Assembly: GCF_900114085.1 (NCBI RefSeq)
Contig: NZ_FORU01000012.1
Location: 52,250-116,249, forward strand
Origin: Myroides guanonis
Lineage (GTDB): Bacteria > Bacteroidota > Bacteroidia > Flavobacteriales > Flavobacteriaceae
DNA: 64,000 bases
Reading direction: 5' to 3'
Shown here: positions 1 to 8,620 of the stretch, one piece after another
How positions within the stretch are numbered: position 1 is the first letter of the stretch
Layout: the number at the start of each line of letters is the position of its first letter
Position numbers and translations under genes: made by a program
Notes under the pieces: generated by a model
Seen by the model: the letters and a program-made list of their open reading frames with translations, nothing else
Told to the model about the DNA's origin: nothing
The model's database searches: none

Positions 1-1736
1 CTGTTTTCCAAACTTTTTTAGATACAGTATCTAGAAATAATTTAGGCGTTCAGCCATTGAAACCATATTTAGACAAAATCAACGCTATTCAAAATGTTGG
101 GGATGTTACTAAATTAATTAATGATCTTTCTAATGAAGGTGGTTTAGGCTTATATTCTTTGTATGTATATGCAGACATGAAAAGCTCTAATGACAATTCA
201 GTATACGTTGGAACTGGTAGTATAGGTTTACCTGACCGTGATTACTACATTTTGGAAGACGCTGAAATGAAAGAAAAACGTGCTAAATACGTTGAACACG
301 TTGCTCGCATGTTTGGATACATTGGAGAAGATGCTGACCAAGCAAAAAAAGATGCTGAAAAAGTATTGAAGATTGAAACAGCTATGGCTAAACCAATGTT
401 TACACGTGTTGAACGTAGAGACAGTCGTTTAACATACAATCCAATGACTATTGAAGAACTACAAAAGACAGCTCCAAATGTAGACTGGACTGCTTATGTT
501 AATTCTTTCGGGCTTAAGAATGTAAAGACTATCATTGTTTCTCAACCGAAATATATGAAAGCTCTAAATACAATATTAGCTCAAAATAATATTGAAGATG
601 TAAAAGCGTATTTAAGATGGACACTGATTAACCACTCAGCAGATGTATTAACTACAGAAATTGAGCAAGCTAATTGGGATTTTTATAGCAAGTATTTGAA
701 CGGAGCTAAAGAGCAAAGACCAATCGAAGAAAGAGCATTAGCAGTTGTTAACGGAAGTGTTGGAGAGGCACTTGGAAAGCTTTATGTTGAGAAAAAATTC
801 CCTGCAGAAGCGAAAGCGAAAGCGAAAGACATGATCGCTAATGTACTTACAGCATTTGGTGAGCGTATCAAACAACTTGATTGGATGGCTGAAGAAACAA
901 AGCAAGGAGCTTTAGAAAAACTAAATACTACTACAGTTAAAATTGGATACCCAGACAAATGGGAAGATTACTCAAAACTTGAGATCAAAGGAATCAAAGA
1001 CGGAGGACAGTATTTCGAAAACATGAGAAACCTTTCTGTTTGGAGCACTGCTAAGAATATCGCTGACTTTGGTAAACCAGTAGATAAATCTCGTTGGGGA
1101 ATGGCACCGCAAACAGTTAATGCTTATTTCAATCCTTTATACAATGAAATCGTATTCCCTGCTGCTATCTTACAACCACCTTTCTACGATTACAAAGCTG
1201 ATGAAGCAGTAAACTACGGAGGTATTGGAGCAGTTATTGGTCACGAGATTTCACATAGTTTTGACGATTCAGGTTCTCGTTTTGATAAAGATGGAAACCT
1301 AAACAACTGGTGGACTGATGCTGATTTAGAACGTTTCACAAAATTAGGTACAGCTTTAGCTGACCAATACAGTGCTTTAGAGCCATTACCTAATGTTTTT
1401 GTAGATGGTCATTTTACTCTTGGAGAAAACATTGGTGACTTAGGGGGTATTAATGTAGCTTACGATGCATTAAAAATATTCTTAAAAGACAACGATCCAG
1501 GTTTAATTGATGGTTTTACACCTGAACAACGTTTCTTTATTTCTTGGGGAACTATCTGGAGAACAAAAGACAGAGATGAAGCTATCACAAACCAAGTAAA
1601 AACAGACCCGCATGCTCCTGGGATGTATAGAGCTTATGTTCCATTGCAAAACGTAGATGCATTCTATGATGCATTTGACGTTAAAGAAGGAGACAAATTA
1701 TACATTAAACCAGAAAACCGAGTTAAGATCTGGTAA
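1..1736 (+). CDS. M13 family zinc metallopeptidase (neprilysin/PepO-like), 5'-truncated
   Basis: The frame is open from base 3 to the stop at 1736, so the gene starts to the left of the window; a TTG at 57 is only an internal leucine codon. M13 peptidases cut oligopeptides outside the cytoplasm. The zinc motif HEISH is encoded at 1242-1256, and the third zinc ligand lies in GENIGDLGG (Glu codon 1425-1427). The NAYFNP segment before the zinc helix and the C-terminal RVKIW ending also fit M13. Some 577 codons are visible against a usual length near 670-690, so only the signal peptide and the start of the N-terminal domain are missing. The family is clear; the substrate is unknown. Confidence 0.95.
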   Translation, partial: VFQTFLDTVSRNNLGVQPLKPYLDKINAIQNVGDVTKLINDLSNEGGLGLYSLYVYADMKSSNDNSVYVGTGSIGLPDRDYYILEDAEMKEKRAKYVEHVARMFGYIGEDADQAKKDAEKVLKIETAMAKPMFTRVERRDSRLTYNPMTIEELQKTAPNVDWTAYVNSFGLKNVKTIIVSQPKYMKALNTILAQNNIEDVKAYLRWTLINHSADVLTTEIEQANWDFYSKYLNGAKEQRPIEERALAVVNGSVGEALGKLYVEKKFPAEAKAKAKDMIANVLTAFGERIKQLDWMAEETKQGALEKLNTTTVKIGYPDKWEDYSKLEIKGIKDGGQYFENMRNLSVWSTAKNIADFGKPVDKSRWGMAPQTVNAYFNPLYNEIVFPAAILQPPFYDYKADEAVNYGGIGAVIGHEISHSFDDSGSRFDKDGNLNNWWTDADLERFTKLGTALADQYSALEPLPNVFVDGHFTLGENIGDLGGINVAYDALKIFLKDNDPGLIDGFTPEQRFFISWGTIWRTKDRDEAITNQVKTDPHAPGMYRAYVPLQNVDAFYDAFDVKEGDKLYIKPENRVKIW

Positions 1737-1755
1737 TCCAAAAATCTTTTAAATA

Positions 1756-1791
1756 AAAAAGGCTGTATTTCTATGAGATACAGCCTTTTTT
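1756..1791 (+). terminator. Intrinsic terminator of the M13 peptidase gene
   Basis: The arms AAAAAGGCTGTAT and ATACAGCCTTTTT form a 13-bp stem around an 8-nt loop, with a T-rich tail. It lies about 20 nt after the peptidase stop codon. Confidence 0.9.
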
Positions 1792-1958
1792 ATTTTTCCT
1801 CTATCACCAACTTAACGCCTACTCTTCTTCTCAAAAAATGCTTATTACAATTATAATTCAAGAAAAAAGAAATAGCACTCGTTCTAGACCTAACCCCAAG
1901 TAATGTTTTAATAATCAATCATTAATATACTAGAAACACTTAAAACCTAGACATTAAA

Positions 1959-1966
1959 TACATTTG
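1959..1966 (+). promoter_or_regulatory. Possible -7 element for the small membrane protein gene
   Basis: TACATTTG matches the Bacteroidota -7 consensus TAnnTTTG and lies 47 nt before the ATG at 2014. No convincing -33 TTG stands at the right distance, so this is tentative. Confidence 0.35.
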
Positions 1967-2013
1967 ACACAGATAAACAAACTAAGAAATAAGCTAACCT
2001 AAAACCTAAAACT

Positions 2014-2232
2014 ATGGAAACATTAGTATCTCCACAACAAGCATTCTTTGGTTCATTATTATACGCTAGCTCACTAATATGGGCATTAAGTTTAATCTTC
2101 AAGCATGAAGACAAAAAAGCTACCGAAACTTATTGGTTATGTGTAGCACTTATATTACCATTTCTTGGTAGCATCATTTATCTATTAAAACATTATACTG
2201 CTGATAGGAAAGAAAAGCACGCTACAGTTTAA
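2014..2232 (+). CDS. Small two-helix membrane protein, PLDc_N-like
   Basis: This 72-residue protein has two hydrophobic segments, about residues 10-28 and 40-58, joined by a charged loop (KHEDKKATE), and a lysine-rich tail. The second segment, around LILPFLGSIIYLL, resembles the short PLDc_N module seen at the N-terminus of cardiolipin synthases and in free-standing small membrane proteins. No catalytic domain follows. It is a single-gene unit between a tentative promoter and a bidirectional terminator. Membrane location is well supported; the function is not known, and the PLDc_N likeness is by eye only. Confidence 0.65.
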   Translation: METLVSPQQAFFGSLLYASSLIWALSLIFKHEDKKATETYWLCVALILPFLGSIIYLLKHYTADRKEKHATV

Positions 2233-2290
2233 AAGCTATTATTCCAACAATAAAATACACGAGGTCCTCTGATTTACCTCTATAAAGTCG

Positions 2291-2336
2291 AGTGAATAAA
2301 AAAGTGAGGACAAAGTTCCTCACTTTTTTATTCACT
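2291..2336. terminator. Bidirectional terminator with a perfect 20-bp stem
   Basis: Perfectly complementary 20-nt arms (2291-2310 and 2317-2336) flank the 6-nt loop CAAAGT. A and T tracts on the two sides let it serve both converging genes, the small membrane protein (+) and the secreted protein (-). Confidence 0.93.
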
Positions 2337-2352
2337 ATAATCTTAGCATTTA

Positions 2353-2751
2353 CTATAACTCTCTGACCGTCCTAATTTTCATAGGGTAGTCAGCTTTATA
2401 AACCATTTTAGTTCCACAAACACAGGCAATATATTCTGCCGTATTTCCTGCATCTCCTCCACTAATAATCTTTATATTTTCCACAGAACAAGAAGTCAAT
2501 TCTGCAATTTCCTTCTTAATTCTAGGAACACTGGTTGGATGTGTAATTTCCCCATCTGCTAAACTTTTTAACTCATCCTCTTTTGTCAGAAGGCAAACAT
2601 TGTCCTTCTCGACAGTTTTGCTCTTTTCCTTTTTCATTTTCTTATTAATAACCTCCTTTTTAGAAGCAGCCTTCTCAGTGCTTTTCTCCTGAGCCGGTAA
2701 AAGGATAATTGTACCAATAAACAGCATTAATGTAAATAGTGTCTTTTTCAT
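2353..2751 (-). CDS. Small exported cysteine-containing protein of unknown function
   Basis: The 132-residue product begins with a clear signal peptide (MKKTLFTLMLFIGTIILLPAQ). A Lys/Glu-rich linker follows to about residue 50, then a compact domain of about 80 residues with cysteines in NVCLL, TSCSVE and ACVCG. The four cysteines could form disulfides or bind a metal outside the cytoplasm. I recognise no family. It stands alone, converging on the small membrane protein gene and divergent from acnA. That it is a real exported protein is likely; its role is unknown. Confidence 0.7.
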   Translation of the reverse strand: MKKTLFTLMLFIGTIILLPAQEKSTEKAASKKEVINKKMKKEKSKTVEKDNVCLLTKEDELKSLADGEITHPTSVPRIKKEIAELTSCSVENIKIISGGDAGNTAEYIACVCGTKMVYKADYPMKIRTVREL

Positions 2752-2955
2752 AATTGTAAAGATTTAGGTTAAATATTAAATATACAACATAATGAGATAA
2801 AAAATATCATACTAATAATCAAACTTAACACTTCAATAAACGTACCAATTATAAACTAGCAATCAGCATTTTATCACACTCTATTCCTTTTTGACAATTC
2901 TTTTTTGTAAATTGGAAGAACCAAAGACGAACAGCCAACTTAAAACTATATTATT

Positions 2956-5688
2956 ATGAAAGATTACAAAATAGCTTCCTTAAAAAAGCTACAAGATGAG
3001 GGGCATTCAATTCACAAACTACCATTTTCGATTCGGATTTTATTAGAGAATATTTTGCGTAATCACGATGGTTATATAATAACAGATGAGCACCTCAACA
3101 CTTTAATAAACTGGGATCCTAATGGTACAGACAAGGACATTCCTTTTAAACCCGCACGTGTATTAATGCAAGACTTTACAGGAGTACCTGCTGTAGTAGA
3201 CATAGCATCACTTAGAGACGAATTTATACGAAAAGGTAAAGACGGTACAAAAATCAACCCTGCTATTCCCGTAGACTTAGTAATAGACCATTCCGTTCAA
3301 GTAGATTATTTCGGAACCGATTACTCGTATAAAGAGAATGTAATAAGAGAATACGAGCGTAATTCTGAACGCTATGAGCTATTAAAATGGGCACAACAAG
3401 GAATGGAGAACTTTACCGTAGTTCCTCCTGGTATGGGAATATGTCATCAAGTAAATTTAGAATATTTAGCTCAAGGAGTAACTTTACGTGACGGATGGGC
3501 CTTTCCCGATACGTTAGTAGGCACAGACTCTCATACACCTATGGTAAATGGTATTGGAGTAATAGCTTGGGGAGTTGGAGGTATTGAAGCAGAAGCAGCA
3601 ATGTTAGGTCAACCTATTTACTTTACTTGTCCCGAAGTTATTGGTTTAAAATTGACAGGTCGTATTCCTGAAGGAGCAACCGCCACAGATATGGTTCTAA
3701 CTATTACTAAAATTCTAAGAGAGTTCGGCGTAGTAGGTAAATTCGTAGAAGTATTTGGAGATGGTCTGGATCATTTAACTGTTACAGACAGAGCTACTAT
3801 TGCAAATATGTCTCCAGAATTTGGATGTACAGTTACTTACTTCCCAATAGATGACCAAACATTGAATTATATGCGAAAAACAAATCGTAGTGAATCGCAA
3901 ATAAAACTAGTGGAAGAATATTGTAAAGACAATCTGTTGTGGAGAACGGGTAAAGAAGAAATCGTATACTCACATGTAATAGAATTAGACTTGGGAATTT
4001 TAGAACCAACAGTTGCAGGACCAAAAAGACCACAAGACAAAATATTTGTAAAGGATTTAGGGAAAACTTTTTCTCAATTACTAGAAGAAGAACACAACAG
4101 AACCTATGTAGCTGCGAAAGACCGTAGAGAACAAGCATGGTTAGAAGAAGGAGGTTCTGGAACAGAACTTCGTTTTGAACCAAAACCGAAAGAAGTACAA
4201 CAATCTATTAAAGTCGAAAAAGAAGAGCTGCAATCCGTTCGTATTAAACTTAAAAACAAAGAATATGTGTTAAGTGACGGTTCAATAGCAATAGCAGCAA
4301 TTACTAGCTGTACTAACACTTCAAATCCTGAGGTAATGATTGGTGCAGGCTTAGTTGCTCGAAAAGCCGTTGAACGTGGTTTACGTACTAAATCATGGGT
4401 TAAAACCAGTTTAGCTCCCGGATCGAAAGTAGTGACACAATATCTAAAACGATCTGGTTTATTAGAAGACCTGGAAGCATTGCGTTTTCACACAGTAGGT
4501 TATGGTTGTACATCATGTATTGGAAATAGTGGACCTCTACCCGCACCTATAGCAGAGGCAGTAACACAAGGTGATTTAATTGTTGCCTCAGTACTCTCAG
4601 GAAATCGAAACTTTGAAGCTCGTGTTCATCCACAAGTAAAGATGAACTTTTTAATGTCACCTATGCTTGTTGTAGCCTACGCATTAGTAGGACGAGTAGA
4701 TGTTGATTTAATTAATGACCCATTAGACTATGACCCAAATGGACGTCCTGTTTACCTAAGAGATATCTGGCCTACTCATGAAGAAATTCGTGAGGTTATC
4801 AACACTTCCTTAAAACAACAAGATTTTGAAGATGTATACAGTGTCATATTTGAAGGTGAAGAAGATTGGAAAGAATTAAAAGCTCCGGTTGGTCAGAAAT
4901 TTATATGGAATCCTTCTTCTAGCTATATTAGAGAAGTACCATTTTTTGAAAACCTCAGTGAACAACCAGCAGCTGTTACTGATATACAAAAAGCAAGGGT
5001 ATTACTATACTTAGGGGACTCTGTTACAACAGACCATATTTCGCCCGCTGGCTCCTTTAATCAGGAATCCGCGGCAGGAAAATACCTCATGGAACAAGTT
5101 GTTAAACCAAGAGATTTTAATTCATACGGTTCTAGGAGAGGAAATCACGAAGTAATGATGAGAGGTACCTTCGCTAATGTTCGTATTAAAAACAAGATAG
5201 CACAAAGAGAAGGAGGATATAGCACTTATTTCCCTACTGGAGAATCATTAACAGTCTTTGATACTGCTATGAAATATAAACAAGACGGCACCCCGCTAGT
5301 TGTATTCGCTGGTAAAGAATATGGAAGTGGATCTTCTCGTGATTGGGCTGCGAAAGGAGCTTTTTTATTAGGTATTAAAGCCGTAATTGCAGAAAGTTAT
5401 GAACGTATTCACAGAAGTAATCTCGTTGGGATGGGTGTAGCTCCACTACAATTTCTAGATGGACAAAGCGCTATTTCACTAGGATTAGATGGAACTGAAA
5501 GTATTACCATATTAGGACTTGCAGAAAGTCTAACACCACACAAAAAATTAACTGTGATTGCAGAAAAAGAAACGGGAGAAAGTATGGAGTTTACAGTTAT
5601 AGCTCGATTTGATTCTGAAATAGAAATCGCCTATTTCAAGAATGGAGGAATACTGCAATACGTTTTAAGAGATTTCATGAAACGCTAA
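2956..5688 (+). CDS. acnA: Aconitate hydratase, AcnA type
   Basis: The enzyme interconverts citrate and isocitrate in the TCA cycle in the cytoplasm. At 910 residues it is slightly longer than typical bacterial AcnA. The [4Fe-4S] ligands are visible as Cys452 (in ITSCTNTSN), Cys518 and Cys521 (in GYGCTSCIG); the 66- and 3-residue spacings are those of the AcnA/IRP family. The swivel-domain motif KEYGSGSSRDWAAKG lies near residue 790. The start is supported by the conserved opening and the preceding gene-free region. It is monocistronic, with its own terminator. A moonlighting RNA-binding role is known for relatives but cannot be judged here. Confidence 0.97.
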   Translation: MKDYKIASLKKLQDEGHSIHKLPFSIRILLENILRNHDGYIITDEHLNTLINWDPNGTDKDIPFKPARVLMQDFTGVPAVVDIASLRDEFIRKGKDGTKINPAIPVDLVIDHSVQVDYFGTDYSYKENVIREYERNSERYELLKWAQQGMENFTVVPPGMGICHQVNLEYLAQGVTLRDGWAFPDTLVGTDSHTPMVNGIGVIAWGVGGIEAEAAMLGQPIYFTCPEVIGLKLTGRIPEGATATDMVLTITKILREFGVVGKFVEVFGDGLDHLTVTDRATIANMSPEFGCTVTYFPIDDQTLNYMRKTNRSESQIKLVEEYCKDNLLWRTGKEEIVYSHVIELDLGILEPTVAGPKRPQDKIFVKDLGKTFSQLLEEEHNRTYVAAKDRREQAWLEEGGSGTELRFEPKPKEVQQSIKVEKEELQSVRIKLKNKEYVLSDGSIAIAAITSCTNTSNPEVMIGAGLVARKAVERGLRTKSWVKTSLAPGSKVVTQYLKRSGLLEDLEALRFHTVGYGCTSCIGNSGPLPAPIAEAVTQGDLIVASVLSGNRNFEARVHPQVKMNFLMSPMLVVAYALVGRVDVDLINDPLDYDPNGRPVYLRDIWPTHEEIREVINTSLKQQDFEDVYSVIFEGEEDWKELKAPVGQKFIWNPSSSYIREVPFFENLSEQPAAVTDIQKARVLLYLGDSVTTDHISPAGSFNQESAAGKYLMEQVVKPRDFNSYGSRRGNHEVMMRGTFANVRIKNKIAQREGGYSTYFPTGESLTVFDTAMKYKQDGTPLVVFAGKEYGSGSSRDWAAKGAFLLGIKAVIAESYERIHRSNLVGMGVAPLQFLDGQSAISLGLDGTESITILGLAESLTPHKKLTVIAEKETGESMEFTVIARFDSEIEIAYFKNGGILQYVLRDFMKR

Positions 5689-5703
5689 GTAAAATAGATA
5701 AAC

Positions 5704-5739
5704 AAAAGTGTCTTTAAGAAAAATCTTAAAGACACTTTT
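5704..5739. terminator. Terminator between acnA and the response regulator gene
   Basis: A perfect 16-bp stem (5704-5719 and 5724-5739) with an AAAA loop and A/T tracts on both sides. It lies between converging genes and can serve both. Confidence 0.92.
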
Positions 5740-5756
5740 TATTTCGATAACAAACT

Positions 5757-6413
5757 TTAAACAAAGCCCTGTTTAAAAGCCTCTTGAATTAATGCAGAAG
5801 CATCCGATACACCAAAAGTAGCTTTCATTTTAGCTATACGCTTTCGGATAGTTATTGCAGCTAATGGAATATGTTCTTCCAAATCAGACATTCTATACCC
5901 TTTGGATAAATACAACAAAATAAGTCGGTTATTATCGTCAAACATCAACTCTTTCTTCAACACCTCTCCATGACACTGTTTGACCAATGGACTTAAAAAA
6001 TAATTCCCATCTAAAATTTCACAAATCATATCAGGGAGATTTGATGGAGTAACATCATTCTTGATAGCCAAACCGTGCGGTCGAACATTTTTTATAATAT
6101 TATACACCAACAATACTTCCGTATGAGCAGTCAAAATCATAGTCTTACAATCTGGCATCATCTCTTTGATATAACTAATTATGTGTCCCCCATTCTTCCA
6201 ATCTCTAGCCTCATACTCTGGCAATCCATAATCAACAATAGCGAGATCAAATGGTTTATTAGATTCTAATGCATTTCTTATCTGTAAAAAGGCAGACTCA
6301 CAGTCGTTCGCACGATGAAACAACAGCGTTCCTTCCTTTTTAAGATGCTGAGTCAAGGAAAAGATATATCCCTCAACAGTTAATGGATGATCGTCAACTA
6401 CTAGTATATTCAT
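5757..6413 (-). CDS. Response regulator, receiver plus NarL/LuxR-like HTH
   Basis: The 218-residue protein has an N-terminal receiver domain with the acidic pair Asp7-Asp8 (VVDDHP), phospho-acceptor Asp61 (IVDYGLP), Thr95 (ILTAHT) and Lys118 (AIKND). The C-terminal ~65 residues look like a NarL-type helix-turn-helix but are diverged: the usual 'EIA..L..S..TV' stretch reads MSDLEEHIPLAAITIRKRI. It is divergent from the TPR histidine kinase at 6512, which is the obvious phosphodonor. The shared 98-bp intergenic region carries two dyads that could be its own operator. The targets are unknown. Confidence 0.9.
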   Translation of the reverse strand: MNILVVDDHPLTVEGYIFSLTQHLKKEGTLLFHRANDCESAFLQIRNALESNKPFDLAIVDYGLPEYEARDWKNGGHIISYIKEMMPDCKTMILTAHTEVLLVYNIIKNVRPHGLAIKNDVTPSNLPDMICEILDGNYFLSPLVKQCHGEVLKKELMFDDNNRLILLYLSKGYRMSDLEEHIPLAAITIRKRIAKMKATFGVSDASALIQEAFKQGFV

Positions 6414-6422
6414 AAAAATATA

Positions 6423-6459
6423 TAACTTGCAGGCAAGTTAATCTTTATTTCTAAGATTA
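6423..6459. promoter_or_regulatory. Two adjacent inverted repeats in the divergent regulator/kinase promoter region
   Basis: TAACTTGC-AG-GCAAGTTA (6423-6440) is an 8-bp inverted repeat with a 2-nt spacer. It is followed by TAATCTT-(7 nt)-AAGATTA (6439-6459). Both lie just upstream of the response regulator start, in the control region shared with the kinase. They are candidate operator sites; no binding data can be inferred. Confidence 0.45.
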
Positions 6460-6511
6460 AATAAAGCTATATTTATTTTAACTAACTAGTAGCGTTTAAC
6501 CTCATATTACC

Positions 6512-8542
6512 ATGATTTTCTTAAGATATTCAATATTAACCATCCTAACCTTACTCTTCTTAAACAGTTGTAAGAAAGATCTAAAAAATTCACATTTAAA
6601 GATTAATTCTTTAAATGAAATCCAAATCGATAGTTTAACAATAGAAGAACAAGATTCTGTATTATCTCAATTATTTGAAAACAGCTTGGATTTAAAAAAC
6701 AATCAAGAGTCAAGGGCTTATTTGATAGAACTAGCGAGTTTTCTAGATGAATATGGAGATGATGAACACTACGTCAAAATTCTCCATCGATTAAAAACAT
6801 TTCTTACTGAAGAAAAAGATACTCTGAAGCTTGGGAAACTATATAATGAATTTGGAATTCACTATGAGAGTTTGTCTAAATTTGATAGTGCATATTCTTA
6901 TTTTGATAGAGCAGAAAAACAATATCAGCTTTTAGGAGATAAATTAAAAATAGGTAAGATGGCAATAAGCAAAGCCTCAATATTATACGATTTTGGAATT
7001 TACACAGAAAGCGAATCGGAAGCCATAAGAGCACTGGAATATTTCCAGGCAGCGAACACCATCGAATTTAATTATGAATGTTTCCATTTACTAGGCCTAA
7101 TACTTTGTGAGTTAAAAGAATTTGAGACCTCCTTACATTATTATGATAAAACATTAGAATCTCTTAGATATATAGAGCAAAATCATCTTTTCACTCCTAA
7201 AGAGATAACAGAGGCATACGCAGCACTATACAATAATATTGCAGGCGTATATGAACTAAAAGAATCTTACAAGGAAGCTACTATAGAATATGAAAAAGCC
7301 TTCAATTTAGAAAACATAGAACAGGTTAATCCTTTGCTATATGCAGCTCTTCTAAACAACAGAGCAACCACAAAAATGGAATTGGGTAATACAGACAATG
7401 TATTAGAAGACTTGACAAAAGCACAAAACATCCGTGATTCACTCTCTCAACCTCATGAATTAAACATGAGTTACTTGAGGATTTCTGAATACTATGCAAT
7501 TGAAAAAGACACAGCAACCGCATTAAATTATGCTTATAAAGCTTACAACAACGCTAAACGCATTAAAAACTTATTAGATCAACGAGAAGCTCTACAGTAT
7601 TTGATTCGTCTAGACAGAACAAAACAATTAAAATACAATCAAGAATATGTGACTGTTTCAGACAAAATAAGGAGTAAAGAACGCCAAACTCAACATAAAT
7701 TCGCTAGAATCGCTTATGAAACAGAACAAATAGAGAATCAAGTAAAGCTATTGCAGATACGCAACCGTAATACAATAGGCATTGCGAGTTTAGCTACTTT
7801 ATTACTGCTTGGTATCGTTGGACTTCTACGAATGAAATATCGAAATAGAAGACTACAACATCAAAATGCCCAACAGCAAGCAGATGAGAAAATTTACCAA
7901 ATGATTCTCCACCAACAAGAGCTATCGGAGCGAGCAAAAAATGAAGAACGTCAAAGAATTGCCTTAGAATTACACGACGGGGTAGTGAATCGAATATTTA
8001 CAACCCGATTTAACCTTATGCAATTAGAATCTCCAATGCATGACTACAAGAACTTATTAATAGACGAACTTCAAAAGGCGGAAATAGATATTAGAAATGT
8101 ATCTCACCGATTAACCGAAAAAGGTGAATTTAAAAATGCTACCTTCAAAAGCATGGTTGAAGATTTAATTAACAAACAAAAAAACTCCTTCGATACCAAA
8201 TTCACATTATCCCTTGATCAAGCTGTAAATTGGTCCCTTTTCAGTTTAAATGAAAGGTTACAAATCTTTCGAATACTTCAAGAATTACTTCAAAATGTAA
8301 ACAAGTATTCTAAAGCAAGTCAATGTACTGTATGGTTCTTAAAAAAGGAAAATGACCTAGTTATAAAAATAATAGACAATGGGATTGGGTTTGACCAAAA
8401 CACTAAGTCTAAAGGAATTGGATTTTCAAATATTCAGGAACGAGCAAAAAGTATCAGCGCTAATCTAACAATAACCTCTAAGATAGGAAGCGGTACTCAA
8501 ATTACACTAATTCTAAAAGATTTTCACAACAGAGAATCTTAA
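6512..8542 (+). CDS. TPR-containing sensor histidine kinase (HisKA_3 type), putative lipoprotein
   Basis: The 676-residue protein opens with a hydrophobic segment ending in a lipobox-like LNSC (Cys20). Tetratricopeptide-like helices follow through about residue 400, then a transmembrane helix near residues 420-441, a coiled linker, and a kinase core. The phospho-acceptor is His488 in ALELHDGV, typical of the HisKA_3/NarX class. The ATPase domain shows an N-box-like LLQNVNKYSK, then DNGIGFD and GIGFSNI. TPRs would lie in the periplasm and the kinase in the cytoplasm. The divergent NarL-like regulator is its likely partner. The stimulus is unknown; lipidation is inferred only from the lipobox. 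Confidence 0.92.
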   Translation: MIFLRYSILTILTLLFLNSCKKDLKNSHLKINSLNEIQIDSLTIEEQDSVLSQLFENSLDLKNNQESRAYLIELASFLDEYGDDEHYVKILHRLKTFLTEEKDTLKLGKLYNEFGIHYESLSKFDSAYSYFDRAEKQYQLLGDKLKIGKMAISKASILYDFGIYTESESEAIRALEYFQAANTIEFNYECFHLLGLILCELKEFETSLHYYDKTLESLRYIEQNHLFTPKEITEAYAALYNNIAGVYELKESYKEATIEYEKAFNLENIEQVNPLLYAALLNNRATTKMELGNTDNVLEDLTKAQNIRDSLSQPHELNMSYLRISEYYAIEKDTATALNYAYKAYNNAKRIKNLLDQREALQYLIRLDRTKQLKYNQEYVTVSDKIRSKERQTQHKFARIAYETEQIENQVKLLQIRNRNTIGIASLATLLLLGIVGLLRMKYRNRRLQHQNAQQQADEKIYQMILHQQELSERAKNEERQRIALELHDGVVNRIFTTRFNLMQLESPMHDYKNLLIDELQKAEIDIRNVSHRLTEKGEFKNATFKSMVEDLINKQKNSFDTKFTLSLDQAVNWSLFSLNERLQIFRILQELLQNVNKYSKASQCTVWFLKKENDLVIKIIDNGIGFDQNTKSKGIGFSNIQERAKSISANLTITSKIGSGTQITLILKDFHNRES

Positions 8543-8546
8543 AATT

Positions 8547-8590
8547 ATTGAATAAAAAAGGGAGGACTAGTCCTCCCTTTTTTATTCAAT
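8547..8590. terminator. Bidirectional terminator with a perfect 20-bp stem
   Basis: Arms 8547-8566 and 8571-8590 are exactly complementary around the tetraloop CTAG, with A/T tracts on both sides. It separates the converging kinase and asd genes. Confidence 0.93.
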
Positions 8591-8620
8591 ATATAATTTC
8601 AAAAATATACTTATTCAAAA

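Noticed and set aside
3833..4319. Two open frames antisense to acnA
   Set aside because: AcnA is unbroken and strongly conserved over this stretch; the antisense frames look like random hydrophobic sequence.
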